From the NCBI GenBank assembly GCA_030683705.1, contig JAUXPP010000012.1, positions 1 to 36,245 on the forward strand: a stretch of 36,245 nucleotides of DNA, given 5' to 3'. Under the pieces are notes generated by a model. That model ran no database searches. It saw only the letters and a list, made by a program, of their open reading frames with translations, and was not told the origin of the DNA. Positions within the stretch are counted from its first letter, which is position 1. The number at the start of each line of letters is the position of its first letter. The translations under genes were made by a program, and so were the position numbers. This stretch comes from Polaromonas sp. (lineage in GTDB: Bacteria; Pseudomonadota; Gammaproteobacteria; Burkholderiales; Burkholderiaceae_C). Positions 9,859 to 17,486 of this stretch are shown here, one piece after another.

Positions 9859-11219
9859 TGCACATCCTCCAGCATGTCGAAGCGCGCTGGCACGGCTTCG
9901 CGCGGCACCAGGCAGGACAGGGTGTTGAGCCGCGGGGTCAGGCTGGTGCGCACACCGCCGCCGCCGGCCGGGCCGCAGCAATACAGCGCGGTCACCTCGC
10001 GGCCCAGGCGTTCTGCCTCGGTGCGATCCGTATGGGTGGCAGCCACGCGCAGGCGCACATCGCGCGCATCCCCGGCCGGCGTGGCCGCCAGCAGTGCACC
10101 GCCGTCGTCGCCCATGATGCTGAGCGCGCCTATCAGGTCCACCCGCAGCTGCAGGGCCGGCAGGCGCCGGCGCAACACGTCGGCGGCCAGCCGGGCGCGC
10201 GCTTCCGCACGCGGGCCGGCATAGGAAATTTCGCCCTCGGCCAGCCAGCCGCCCTCATGGCAGACATTGACCTTGAGGCTGGCCGGCCGCGCATGGCCAC
10301 GCACGCCGCGCAGGGCCACGCGGTCCGGCGCCAGCTGGGTGAGTTGCGCCGCGCTGATGTCGGCCACCACATCGGGCGTCAGGTAGGCCGCGGGGTCGTG
10401 CACCTCGTACAGCAGCTGCTCGGTGACACCGGCCAGGCTCACGCAGCCGCCAGTGCCGTCAGCCTTGCCGATCACGCAGCCGCCTTCACGGTCGATCTCG
10501 GCAATCGGGTAACCCACCGCATGCAGGTCCGGCACCTCCTTGTAGCCTGGGTCGGCGAAGTAGCCGCCGCAGACCTGGGCGCCACATTCGAGCAAGTGCC
10601 CGGCCATGGTGGCGCGCGCCAGCCGGTCCCAGTCGTCGGCGCGCCAGCCGAAATGGGACATCGCCGGGCCGACTGTCAGCGACGGGTCGGCCACGCGGCC
10701 CGCCACCACGATTTGCGCGCCGGCATCCAGCGCGGCCGCAATGGCTTCGGCACCGACATAGGCGTTGGCGCTGACCAGGCGGATCCTGTCCACGGCATCA
10801 CCGAGTTCCGCGCGCAACAAGGCGCGGTGCGCCGGGTCCGACAGGTCGTCGCCGCCGATCACGGCAATGCGCGGTGCCGGCAGGCCGAGCTCGTGCGCCA
10901 TAGCCTGGATGTGCCGCGCCGCAGCCAGCGGGTTCGCCGCACCGAAATTGCTCACGATGCGGATACCGTGTTGCAGGCAGCGCGCCAGCACCGGCCGCAG
11001 CATCTCATCGAGCAAGGGCTCGAAGCCGGCCGCGGGGTCGGCGCGGCGGCGCAGCTGCGCCAGCGCCAGCGTGCGTTCGGCCAGGGTCTCGAAAATCAGA
11101 AAGGCCGGCCCGCCGCGCGTGACCAGTGTGTCCACCACCGCCACGGCGGCGTCGACGCGGTCGCCCGAAAATCCGGCGGCGCAGCCGATCAGCAAGGGGG
11201 AAGAGGCGGGGGTGGTCAT
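9855..11219 (-). CDS. AtuA-family (DUF1446) protein
   Basis: A 454-aa protein of the acyclic terpene utilisation AtuA family. Recognisable parts are LLIGCAAGFSGDR at the N-terminus, the GIRIVSNFGAANPLAAARH segment, IVVAGRVADPSLTVGP in the middle and HCGGYFADPGYK-like GGYFADPGYKEVPDLHAVGYP. In Pseudomonas AtuA belongs to a citronellol/geranyl-CoA degradation cluster, but its reaction is unproven, and homologues occur beside many Bug receptors without any terpene genes. The start at 11219 (MTTPASSP) follows the divergent promoter region; the longer frame to 11309 would run across the regulator's operator. It probably forms an operon with the AtuA-C protein and the Bug receptor. Confidence 0.87.
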   Translation of the reverse strand: MTTPASSPLLIGCAAGFSGDRVDAAVAVVDTLVTRGGPAFLIFETLAERTLALAQLRRRADPAAGFEPLLDEMLRPVLARCLQHGIRIVSNFGAANPLAAARHIQAMAHELGLPAPRIAVIGGDDLSDPAHRALLRAELGDAVDRIRLVSANAYVGAEAIAAALDAGAQIVVAGRVADPSLTVGPAMSHFGWRADDWDRLARATMAGHLLECGAQVCGGYFADPGYKEVPDLHAVGYPIAEIDREGGCVIGKADGTGGCVSLAGVTEQLLYEVHDPAAYLTPDVVADISAAQLTQLAPDRVALRGVRGHARPASLKVNVCHEGGWLAEGEISYAGPRAEARARLAADVLRRRLPALQLRVDLIGALSIMGDDGGALLAATPAGDARDVRLRVAATHTDRTEAERLGREVTALYCCGPAGGGGVRTSLTPRLNTLSCLVPREAVPARFDMLEDVQ

Positions 11220-11272
11220 GGCAGAGGTGCAGGCTGGCCCGAATCTAGGCGCACACTGTCTATTTGTAAAAT

Positions 11273-11282
11273 CGAAATTTCG
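11273..11282. promoter_or_regulatory. Palindrome CGAAATTTCG in the divergent LysR/AtuA promoter region
   Basis: A perfect 10-bp palindrome in an A+T-rich patch of the 89-bp gap between the divergent atuA-like and lysR genes. LysR-type regulators usually bind interrupted dyads in such gaps and control both directions. The location fits an operator; binding is inferred. Confidence 0.45.
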
Positions 11283-11308
11283 TATTGATTCACTTGAAAG
11301 GCAGATCA

Positions 11309-12220
11309 ATGCCCGCAGGCCCCGACCGGCGCAACCCCAACCTCTCGACGCGGCAGCTGCGTGCCTTCCTGGCGCTGGCCGAGCAGCGCAGCTTCACGCG
11401 TGCCGCCACGGCCTGCCATCTGTCCCAACCGGCTTTCAGTGCGCTGATCCGCACGCTGGAGACCGAGCTGGGCACGCGGCTGTTCGACCGCGACACGCGC
11501 AGCGTGCAGCTGACACCCGAAGGCCGCCTGTTCGAGCCCTCGGCGCGCCAGCTGATCGGCGACGTCGGCGCGGCGCTCAGCGACCTGGGCGACCATGTGG
11601 AAGGCCGCAAGGGCCGCGTGCATGTCGCCGCCCTGCCTTCGCTGGCGGCGGGCTGGCTGCCGGCAATTTTTGCGGAATTCATGAAAAGCTCGCCGGGCAT
11701 TGCGCTGAACCTCAGCGACCTGCTGTCGGACCCCTGCATCGCGCTGGTGCGCAGCGGCAAGGCCGACTTCGCCCTGGCCTCGACCGGCGCCGGACACGCC
11801 GGCCTGAGCTTCGAGCTGCTCTGCACCGACCGCTTTTACCTGGTCTGCCGCAAGGACCACCCGCTGGCTGGCGAAAAAACACTGACCCTCAAGAAGCTGG
11901 TGCCCTATCCGTTTATCCACATGTCACGCAACAGCAGCGTGCGCCAGGCGCTGGACGCGGCCCTGCATCCGCTGCAAACGCAAACCCTGCTCGAAGTCGA
12001 CCAGCTCGCCACCGTGACCGGCATGGTCGAAGCGGGTCTCGGCATCAGCATCGTGCCGGCGCTCACGCTGTTCCACTTCGAGCGCAAAAACCTGGTGACA
12101 CGTCCGCTGGCGATTGCCAGCCTGACCCGCAGGATTTATGTGGTGCGCCGGGCGCAGGAGAGTTTGTCGGTCGCCGCGCAAGCCTTGCACGACCTGATTG
12201 TTCTGCGAATGCGGGGATAG
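11309..12220 (+). CDS. LysR-type transcriptional regulator
   Basis: A 303-aa LysR regulator. The N-terminal winged helix-turn-helix covers about residues 10-70 (LSTRQLRAFLALAEQRSFTR, then AATACHLSQPAFSALIRTLE and LFDRDTRSVQLTPEG), followed by a periplasmic-binding-protein-like effector domain. The ATG at 11309 is chosen over the TTG at 11285 because AAAGG lies seven bases upstream of it. It is divergent from the AtuA-Bug unit, the classic arrangement for a regulator of its neighbour, so it likely controls that cluster in response to a pathway metabolite. The effector is unknown. Confidence 0.93.
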   Translation: MPAGPDRRNPNLSTRQLRAFLALAEQRSFTRAATACHLSQPAFSALIRTLETELGTRLFDRDTRSVQLTPEGRLFEPSARQLIGDVGAALSDLGDHVEGRKGRVHVAALPSLAAGWLPAIFAEFMKSSPGIALNLSDLLSDPCIALVRSGKADFALASTGAGHAGLSFELLCTDRFYLVCRKDHPLAGEKTLTLKKLVPYPFIHMSRNSSVRQALDAALHPLQTQTLLEVDQLATVTGMVEAGLGISIVPALTLFHFERKNLVTRPLAIASLTRRIYVVRRAQESLSVAAQALHDLIVLRMRG

Positions 12221-12680
12221 GCCAGGGGCTTGTCACTGGATTCGCTTTCCCCCTTGCATGGTGAGCTTTAGCCGATAGCGCTTGCGTCACGCAGCGACGG
12301 TGGTTCGCCTTTGACAGTAGGCGCAACTCCCCACTCCCAACCCCCCGCCCTTCCCTCGCCCCGCTGGGCGAGAGAAGGGAGCCTCATGTGGCCGCGTGTG
12401 CTGCACTCGCGTGCAAACATGACGGCCTCTTGGGATTCCCGCAGAAGAAGCGCTGCGCGCTTCTTCTGCTCCAGATTTTTGACTTCGGTATTCGTGTGTT
12501 TGTCTTTTTCTCCACCACCCGTCGAGCTGGGCCGAGGAGCGCAGACAAAAGCGGATCAGGGATCGCGATTGTCTGAGCCGAAGGCGAGTTCGAGCGAGGC
12601 CCCGCTTTTGTCGAGCACCGCAGGTTGCCCCGGAGCGCAGCGCAGGGGACCCAGACCATCGGGTCGCCTTTTCTTTGGTG

Positions 12681-12708
12681 ACTTTCTTTTGGCGAAGCAA
12701 AAGAAAGT
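12681..12708. terminator. 10-bp perfect hairpin between convergent lysR and ptsI
   Basis: ACTTTCTTTT-GGCGAAGC-AAAAGAAAGT. The symmetric A/T-rich arms flanking a GC loop could act as a weak terminator in either direction, but the same motif is also part of a repeated intergenic element I have seen in related bacteria, so the terminator reading is tentative. Confidence 0.35.
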
Positions 12709-12781
12709 TACTTGCCGCCGGGCAACCCCCGGCCAACAGGCACTGGCACGCCTCAAGGCAAGAGGAAGCAAAAAAAAATGG

Positions 12782-12802
12782 ATCCCGAATCACATCCGGG
12801 AT
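12782..12802. repeat. Intergenic palindrome, ATCCCGGAT type, copy 1
   Basis: ATCCCGAAT-CAC-ATCCGGGAT: 9-bp arms with one mismatch, followed by GAC. It matches the perfect palindrome at 20006-20026 (GGATCCCGGA...TCCGGGATGAC). Small repeats of this wording are scattered through many proteobacterial genomes. Confidence 0.6.
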
Positions 12803-12822
12803 GACTTCTCCGGAGCGTGGTT

Positions 12823-12880
12823 CGCTATAAATTCTATAGCTGCTTACGCACGCAGCATATGGGCAAACCGCCGATTTGTT
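12823..12880 (+). repeat. Dispersed repeat family 1, intergenic copy
   Basis: CGCTATAAATTCTATAGCTG followed by CTTACGCACGC. It starts with a GCTATA/TATAGC inverted repeat. ATAGCTGCTTACGCACG is identical over 17 bases to the copy at 30759-30775. The 3' half has diverged. Confidence 0.68.
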
Positions 12881-12914
12881 CAGTACCCCGAATGACTTGC
12901 GGCGCCAAGCGGCA

Positions 12915-14675
12915 TTACAACAATGCCGCCGGCTCTTCGCTGGCCAGCACGTCCTGGGCCCAGCGCTGCAGCTTGACGGTGTCGGCGCGCAGCACCTGCT
13001 GTTTGACGGCCAGGATTTGCGAGGGGTGCATGGAGAAGGTGCGCAGGCCCATGCCCAGCAGCAGGCGGGTCATGCCGGTGTCACCGGCCATCTCGCCGCA
13101 GACGCTGACACCCTTGCCCTGCGCGTTGCATTCGGCAATCGTGTCGGCGATCAGGCGCAGCACCGCCGGGTGGCAGGGGTCGTACAGGTGCGCGACCGAT
13201 TCGTCGGCGCGGTCTATCGCCAGCGTGTACTGGATCAGGTCGTTGGTGCCTATCGACAAAAAGTCGAAGTACTTGAGGAACAGCTTGAGCGTCAGCGCGG
13301 CGGCGGGAATCTCTATCATCGCGCCCAGCTTGACCGGCCCGTAGGTGATGCCCTTGTTGTCGAGCTCGGCCCGCGCGAAGTCCAGCAGCGACAGCGTGTG
13401 GCGGATCTCGCTGCCGTGCGCCAGCATGGGCACCAGCAGGTTCACCGGGCCATGTGCGGCGGCGCGCAGGATGGCGCGCAACTGCGTGAGGAACATCGGC
13501 GGGTCGGCCAGGCTCCAGCGGATCGCGCGCAGTCCCAGCGCCGGATTGAGCTGGCCGTCCTGGGTGCGGCCGGCCAGCTTGTCGATCGGCTTGTCCGAGC
13601 CGATGTCCACCGTGCGTATCGTCACCGGCAGGCCGTTCATGCCCTCGACCGCCTTGCGGTAGGCCAGGTACTGCTCCTGCTCGTCGGGCAGCTTGCTGCG
13701 GCCCATGAACAAAAACTCGCTGCGGAACAGCCCCACGCCCTGCGCGCCCACGCTGACGGCGCCGGCGGTGTCGTCGGGCATCTCGATGTTGGCCAGCAGT
13801 TCGACCTTCTGGCCGTCCAGCGTCAGCGCCGGGGTGTTGATCAGGCGGTTCAGGCGCTGGCGCTCGAGCTCGCCCTGGCGCTGCTTGAAGCCGTATTCGG
13901 CCAGGATGATGGGCGAGGGATCGACGATCAGCACGCCGGCATCGCCGTCGATGATGACCCAGTCGTCCTGCTCGATCAGCTGGCTGGCGCTGCGCGCACC
14001 GACCACCGCCGGGATGTCCAGGCTGCGCGCGACGATGGCGGTGTGCGAGGTGCGGCCGCCGACGTCGGTGGCAAAACCGACAAACAGGCTTTGCTTGAAC
14101 TGCAGCATGTCGGCCGGCGAGATGTCGTGCGCCACCAGCACCAGCGGCACGTCCATGGTGTCGTCCAGCAGCAGGTCCTGCTGGCGCGGCGCGCGGCCGG
14201 CCGGCGGCGGCGCGGCGGGCAGCACCGGCGAGCCCACACCTTTCATGAAGCCCAGGATGCGTTCGACCACCTGCTCGAGGTCGGCCTTGCGCTCGCGCAG
14301 GTACTCGTCCTCCATGTCGTCGAACTGCCGCGCGATGATTTCGTACTGCGTGGTCAGCGCCCACTCGGCGTTGTAGAGCCGGTCCTTGATCCAGTGCTTG
14401 ACGCCGCTGATGAGCTGTTCGTCCTGCAGCAGCATCAGGTGCACGTCGAGCAGCGCCGACAGCTCATGCGGCGCGTCCTTGGGCAGGTCGCGCTGCACCC
14501 GCGCGATTTCTTCGGACACCGCATCGCGGGCCACCCGCAGGCGCTGGATCTCTTCAGCGGTTTTGGTGGCGTCGATGAAGTAGTGCGCCACATCGGCCCG
14601 GCTGGAAGCCACCAGCACGGCCCGCCCGATGGCGATGCCGCGTGAGACTGCCAGACCGTGGACGCTGAATGTCAT
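12915..14675 (-). CDS. ptsI: Phosphoenolpyruvate-protein phosphotransferase, enzyme I
   Basis: Enzyme I of the PTS, 586 aa and normal in length. The N-terminal HPr-binding and phosphohistidine domains include GGRTSHTAIVARSLDIPAVVG (quoted here up to GGRTSHTAIVARS) with the active-site histidine at about residue 211. The C-terminal PEP-binding TIM barrel shows LFRSEFLFMGR, GLRAIRWSLADPPMFLTQLR and the CGEMAGD motif near the end. It autophosphorylates from PEP and passes phosphate to HPr. It is third in the order EIIA-HPr-EI, about 109 bases after ptsH, with two hairpins in between. No EIIB or EIIC genes are present, so this is the incomplete, probably regulatory PTS of betaproteobacteria (phbI in Ralstonia eutropha, linked to polyhydroxybutyrate metabolism). 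Confidence 0.96.
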   Translation of the reverse strand: MTFSVHGLAVSRGIAIGRAVLVASSRADVAHYFIDATKTAEEIQRLRVARDAVSEEIARVQRDLPKDAPHELSALLDVHLMLLQDEQLISGVKHWIKDRLYNAEWALTTQYEIIARQFDDMEDEYLRERKADLEQVVERILGFMKGVGSPVLPAAPPPAGRAPRQQDLLLDDTMDVPLVLVAHDISPADMLQFKQSLFVGFATDVGGRTSHTAIVARSLDIPAVVGARSASQLIEQDDWVIIDGDAGVLIVDPSPIILAEYGFKQRQGELERQRLNRLINTPALTLDGQKVELLANIEMPDDTAGAVSVGAQGVGLFRSEFLFMGRSKLPDEQEQYLAYRKAVEGMNGLPVTIRTVDIGSDKPIDKLAGRTQDGQLNPALGLRAIRWSLADPPMFLTQLRAILRAAAHGPVNLLVPMLAHGSEIRHTLSLLDFARAELDNKGITYGPVKLGAMIEIPAAALTLKLFLKYFDFLSIGTNDLIQYTLAIDRADESVAHLYDPCHPAVLRLIADTIAECNAQGKGVSVCGEMAGDTGMTRLLLGMGLRTFSMHPSQILAVKQQVLRADTVKLQRWAQDVLASEEPAALL

Positions 14676-14732
14676 GCCTTGATGCCCTCGTCACATGCTT
14701 TTCGCGGAACGGGCATCGAGCCCGATCCGCGA

Positions 14733-14792
14733 GTGAATGAAACCCTGGTCGATCCCGCCTTGCGGGGCCCTCGCCCTTCGGGTTTCATTCAC
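14733..14792. promoter_or_regulatory. 13-bp inverted repeat spanning the ptsH stop codon
   Basis: GTGAATGAAACCC (14733-14745) and GGGTTTCATTCAC (14780-14792) are perfect complements separated by 34 bases. The right arm contains the ptsH stop codon (14785-14787). A second stem lies just downstream on the transcript (CGGGC-ATCGA-GCCCG, 14710-14724). Neither is followed by a U-run, so an attenuator, mRNA-stability or processing element between ptsH and ptsI is more likely than a terminator. Confidence 0.55.
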
Positions 14793-15054
14793 CCTCCCCG
14801 AACTTGTCTGCGATGAGGGCAAGGATCGCAGTCATCGCCTGCTGCTCATCGGCGCCGTCGGTTTCGATCTCGACCGTGCTTCCCAGGCCGGCGGCCAGCA
14901 TCATCACGCCCATGATGCTTTTGGCGTTGACGCGGCGCTCACCCTTGGCCATCCACACCTCGCAGGCAAAACTGCCGGCGAGTTTGGTGAGCTTGGCGGA
15001 AGCGCGGGCGTGCAGGCCCAGTTTATTGCTGATGGTCGTGCTGTTCTTTATCAT
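14785..15054 (-). CDS. ptsH: Phosphocarrier protein HPr
   Basis: An 89-aa HPr protein. GLHARAS carries the phosphorylated His15, and AKSIMGVMMLAA contains Ser46, the position phosphorylated by HPr kinase in organisms that have it. It accepts phosphate from enzyme I and donates it to the EIIA encoded just upstream. The start lies 32 bases inside the end of the EIIA gene in another frame, which implies translational coupling. No hprK is visible in the window. Confidence 0.95.
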   Translation of the reverse strand: MIKNSTTISNKLGLHARASAKLTKLAGSFACEVWMAKGERRVNAKSIMGVMMLAAGLGSTVEIETDGADEQQAMTAILALIADKFGEGE

Positions 15055-15466
15055 GATTCCTGCGAGCCTGGTTCTGCGGTGCGGTGATCGCCACCTGCAT
15101 CACACCCTGTGTTCCCCCCATCACCGCGCGTGCCACCAGCGCATCCAGCGCTTCGTGCCGGTAGGACACCGTGCGCAGCAGCATCGGCAAATTGACGCCG
15201 GTGATCAGCTTGGAGCGCACCCCGTCCACCAGCTTTTGCGCCACGTTGCAGGGCGTCGCGCCGAACACGTCGGCCAGCACCAGCACATGCGAGGTGCCGA
15301 GCTGGCTGAACACGATACGGGCCTGCGCCAGGGTTTCTTCGGGCGGCATGTTGGGCTGAACGTCCAGCGCCACCACACCCGCCGGGTTTTCCGGGAAGAC
15401 ATGCAGCACGCATTGCCGCAGGGCCGAAGCCAGGGGCGCGTGGGCGATGATGAGAATGCCGTTCAT
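15023..15466 (-). CDS. PTS EIIA component, mannose/fructose (ManX-like) family
   Basis: A 147-residue EIIA of the mannose class. The N-terminal MNGILIIAHAPLA holds the phosphorylated His9, and VLVLADVFGATPCNVAQKL is the family-typical second motif. It lacks a fused EIIB, and no EIIBCD genes follow, so it probably has a regulatory role, as described for the equivalent protein in Ralstonia. Its ATG overlaps the stop of the upstream MFS gene (ATGA, 15463-15466) and its 3' end overlaps ptsH by 32 bases. The last ~20 residues are polar, with several His and Gln (HDKEQHDHQQ), and look like a non-conserved tail. Confidence 0.9.
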   Translation of the reverse strand: MNGILIIAHAPLASALRQCVLHVFPENPAGVVALDVQPNMPPEETLAQARIVFSQLGTSHVLVLADVFGATPCNVAQKLVDGVRSKLITGVNLPMLLRTVSYRHEALDALVARAVMGGTQGVMQVAITAPQNQARRNHDKEQHDHQQ

Positions 15467-16794
15467 TGCGGGGAATTATCAGCGCTCACACTGAGGAAAT
15501 AGGCATATGAGGCGATACAACAACACAAAAACACCGAGAAGGCGGCCTGGAAGCTGGCCACTTCCCCCAGCCCCGCCGCCCTGAAAGCATCGATCAGCAG
15601 GCCGATGCCCCACTGCACCACAAACACGCCCGAGAAAATCACCAGGTTGTAGGCCGACAGCGCGCGCCCCGCCAACGAGGCGTGAAAAGCCATGCCGACC
15701 GCCGGCTGCGCCAGGCTCATGGCGCTGCAGCTCATGCAGAACAGGGCCCAGCCTAACCAGCCGGTCGCCGGGCCCGCCCATATATTGAAGGCCAGCACCG
15801 CGATGCTCAGCGGCACACCCCAGGCCACCAGCCGCGTGGCATGCCAGCCATGCCGCACCAGCCAGGGATTGACCATGCCCCAGGTCCAGAAGGTCACCAG
15901 CATGGTGGCGTTGATATAAAACAGGCCGGTGGCCGACTCCAGCGGGGTGTAACCAGCCACCCGCAGCATCCAGGGGCCGGCCCACAGCGTCTGCACCGCC
16001 ACCAGCCCGCCGTAGTTGAAAAAAGCCAGTGGCGTCATCTTCTGGAAATAGCGGTTGCGCAGCACGTCGGCGTAACGGCCGGGCGGCGCATCGGCAAGCG
16101 TCACTTCCGGTGTGGCCGAACGCAGCGAAGGGCCGCCCCGAGCAAGTTCAGCCCCCTCGGGGGGCAGCGACGACACGTCAGTGCGGAGCGTGGGGGCCAT
16201 ATCCCAATGCGGTACTACCCAGGCGATACATGCCATGGAAAGAAGGATGAGCGCCGCCAGGATCCAGAACAAGGCACGCCAGCCGGTCAGCGGCATCAGC
16301 CACTGCACCGGCAAGGTGGAGGCCAGCATGCCCAGCGAGGCGGTCATCAGCATCCAGGAGTTGGCGCGCAGCAGCGCGGCCGGCTCCAGCCAGCGCCGGT
16401 AGCCGGTCAGCGGCGCCATCAGGCAGGCGCTGACCCCCATGCCCAGCACCACCCGCGCCGCCAGCAGGCCGCTGAAACTGGTGGCCATGGAAAACGCCAG
16501 GCTGCCCAGCACAGACAGGCCCAGAAACCAGAGGATCACCTGTTTCGGGCCATGGCGGTCCAGCCAGGCGCCCAGCGGCAGCTGCATGGCCGCAAAGCCG
16601 AGGAAATACCCGCCCGCCAGCAGGCCAAGATCTCGCGCCTGCAGCGAGAACTCCTGCGTCAGCACCGGCGACAGGGTGGCCGTGATGGCCCGCACCAGGG
16701 CCGAGCAGAAGTAGGCCGCGGCAAATGCCAGGAAAACAATGACAGCGGTCTTTTTGTTGAGGTAGCCGGCGCTGTCGGCCTGCGCCGCCGTCAT
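15463..16794 (-). CDS. MFS transporter
   Basis: A 443-aa major facilitator protein with about 12 hydrophobic helices. The loop-2/3 signature is GAWLDRHGPKQVILW, following GGYFLGFAAMQLPLG. The start at 16794 overlaps the TGA of the upstream lipoprotein gene (ATGA); longer frames merely read through that gene. Residues about 200-226, in the central cytoplasmic loop between helices 6 and 7, are encoded by a GC-rich dispersed repeat (16130-16198), so this loop is lengthened compared with what the fold needs. The substrate is unknown. The overlap with EIIA downstream puts a secondary transporter in one operon with the regulatory PTS. Confidence 0.9.
   Translation of the reverse strand: MTAAQADSAGYLNKKTAVIVFLAFAAAYFCSALVRAITATLSPVLTQEFSLQARDLGLLAGGYFLGFAAMQLPLGAWLDRHGPKQVILWFLGLSVLGSLAFSMATSFSGLLAARVVLGMGVSACLMAPLTGYRRWLEPAALLRANSWMLMTASLGMLASTLPVQWLMPLTGWRALFWILAALILLSMACIAWVVPHWDMAPTLRTDVSSLPPEGAELARGGPSLRSATPEVTLADAPPGRYADVLRNRYFQKMTPLAFFNYGGLVAVQTLWAGPWMLRVAGYTPLESATGLFYINATMLVTFWTWGMVNPWLVRHGWHATRLVAWGVPLSIAVLAFNIWAGPATGWLGWALFCMSCSAMSLAQPAVGMAFHASLAGRALSAYNLVIFSGVFVVQWGIGLLIDAFRAAGLGEVASFQAAFSVFLCCCIASYAYFLSVSADNSPQ
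16130..16198 (-). repeat. GC-rich dispersed repeat (family 2), in-frame in the MFS gene
   Basis: On the minus strand this reads GGCCCCCACGCTCC, ACGTGTCGTCGCTGCCCCCC, GAGGGGGC and GGGGCGGCCC. It is a close match with one gap to 3144-3212 on the plus strand. It is translated in sense orientation as TLRTDVSSLPPEGAELARGG within the central loop, while the IorB copy is read antisense. Confidence 0.75.
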
Positions 16795-17345
16795 GAGCCC
16801 GGCTCGAACTTGAGGCTGGAGAAATAGGTCTCGGCCACCTCGGCATTGATCACACCGGCATACAGCACCACCTGGAACAGCTGCGAGCCGCGCGAGAAAT
16901 AGGCCGCCTGCCCGGCCACGGTCCGGCCGTCGGCGCGCTGGCCGCTGGATTTGACCAGCCGGGCCGGCGCGCCGGTGGCCATGCCGGGCGGGCGGAAAGA
17001 CGCGACCTGGGTGGCGCCGGCGCCCGTGCCCACCGGGCCGGCCTTCATGTTGGCCAGGGTCAGCGCCTGCCACTGGGCCAGCACCGCCTCGGCCCGGGTC
17101 GCATCCCCGATGTCGGCCACCGCCACCGCAAAGGTCGCGTCGCCGGCATCGCAACCCAGCATGCGCAGGGGCACCGGCTGGCCGCCCAGGGGCACGGTTT
17201 TTTCGGCCTTGTCGGGTTTGCAGGGCAGCAGCAGGCTCAGGGCGGTGTTGTCCGGCCGGACTTCGCGCCAGTTGAAGGTCGGGTTGCAGGCGGCCAGTGC
17301 CAGCAGGGCGCCGGCCAGCCAGACCGGCCGCGGAAGATAACTCAT
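16791..17345 (-). CDS. Predicted lipoprotein, unknown function
   Basis: A 184-aa protein with a lipoprotein signal peptide: basic start, hydrophobic core WLAGALLALAAC with lipobox LAAC at about residue 17-20, followed by NPTFNWREVRPDN. It is probably anchored in the outer membrane facing the periplasm. Further cysteines (LLPCKPDK and MLGCDAGD) could form a disulphide. I do not recognise a named family. Start 17345 (MSYLPRP) is preferred; 17351 (ML before it) is possible. It heads the operon running through the MFS and PTS genes and is divergent from the sensor kinase at 17487. Confidence 0.8.
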   Translation of the reverse strand: MSYLPRPVWLAGALLALAACNPTFNWREVRPDNTALSLLLPCKPDKAEKTVPLGGQPVPLRMLGCDAGDATFAVAVADIGDATRAEAVLAQWQALTLANMKAGPVGTGAGATQVASFRPPGMATGAPARLVKSSGQRADGRTVAGQAAYFSRGSQLFQVVLYAGVINAEVAETYFSSLKFEPGS

Positions 17346-17486
17346 AAGCATGCATGGCACTTTACAGGGATTTGTGCGCCAGACTGGGCAGGGAAACCGG
17401 CCTTGCCAGGACTTTGCACCGCTTTGGCGCACGGTCGCCAACCCGGCTCGCACCAATCTGGGCACGCGGCTTGCTTGGGGTGCTGC

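Larger units (their letters stand above)
12221..12914. other. Non-coding, repeat-rich intergenic block
   Basis: Nearly 700 bases without a convincing gene; open frames here have no family resemblance and run through inverted repeats. Strong dyads are 12348-12361/12366-12379 (14-bp arms, one mismatch, CCCTTCCCTCGCCC type), 12441-12453/12457-12469 (13-bp perfect, GCAGAAGAAGCGC, 3-base loop) and 12681-12690/12699-12708 (10-bp perfect, ACTTTCTTTT). GACAAAAGCGG near 12544 is also answered by CCGCTTTTGTC near 12610. A GATCCCGG-type palindrome (12782-12802) and a copy of dispersed repeat family 1 (12823-12880) close the block. It looks like an accumulation of small non-autonomous elements between two convergent units. 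Confidence 0.7.

Noticed and set aside
12311..12895. 194-aa open frame between lysR and ptsI
   Set aside because: It crosses several perfect inverted repeats and a dispersed repeat, and the protein has no recognisable features.
12876..14645. 589-aa plus-strand frame opposite ptsI
   Set aside because: Antisense shadow of a highly conserved enzyme I gene.
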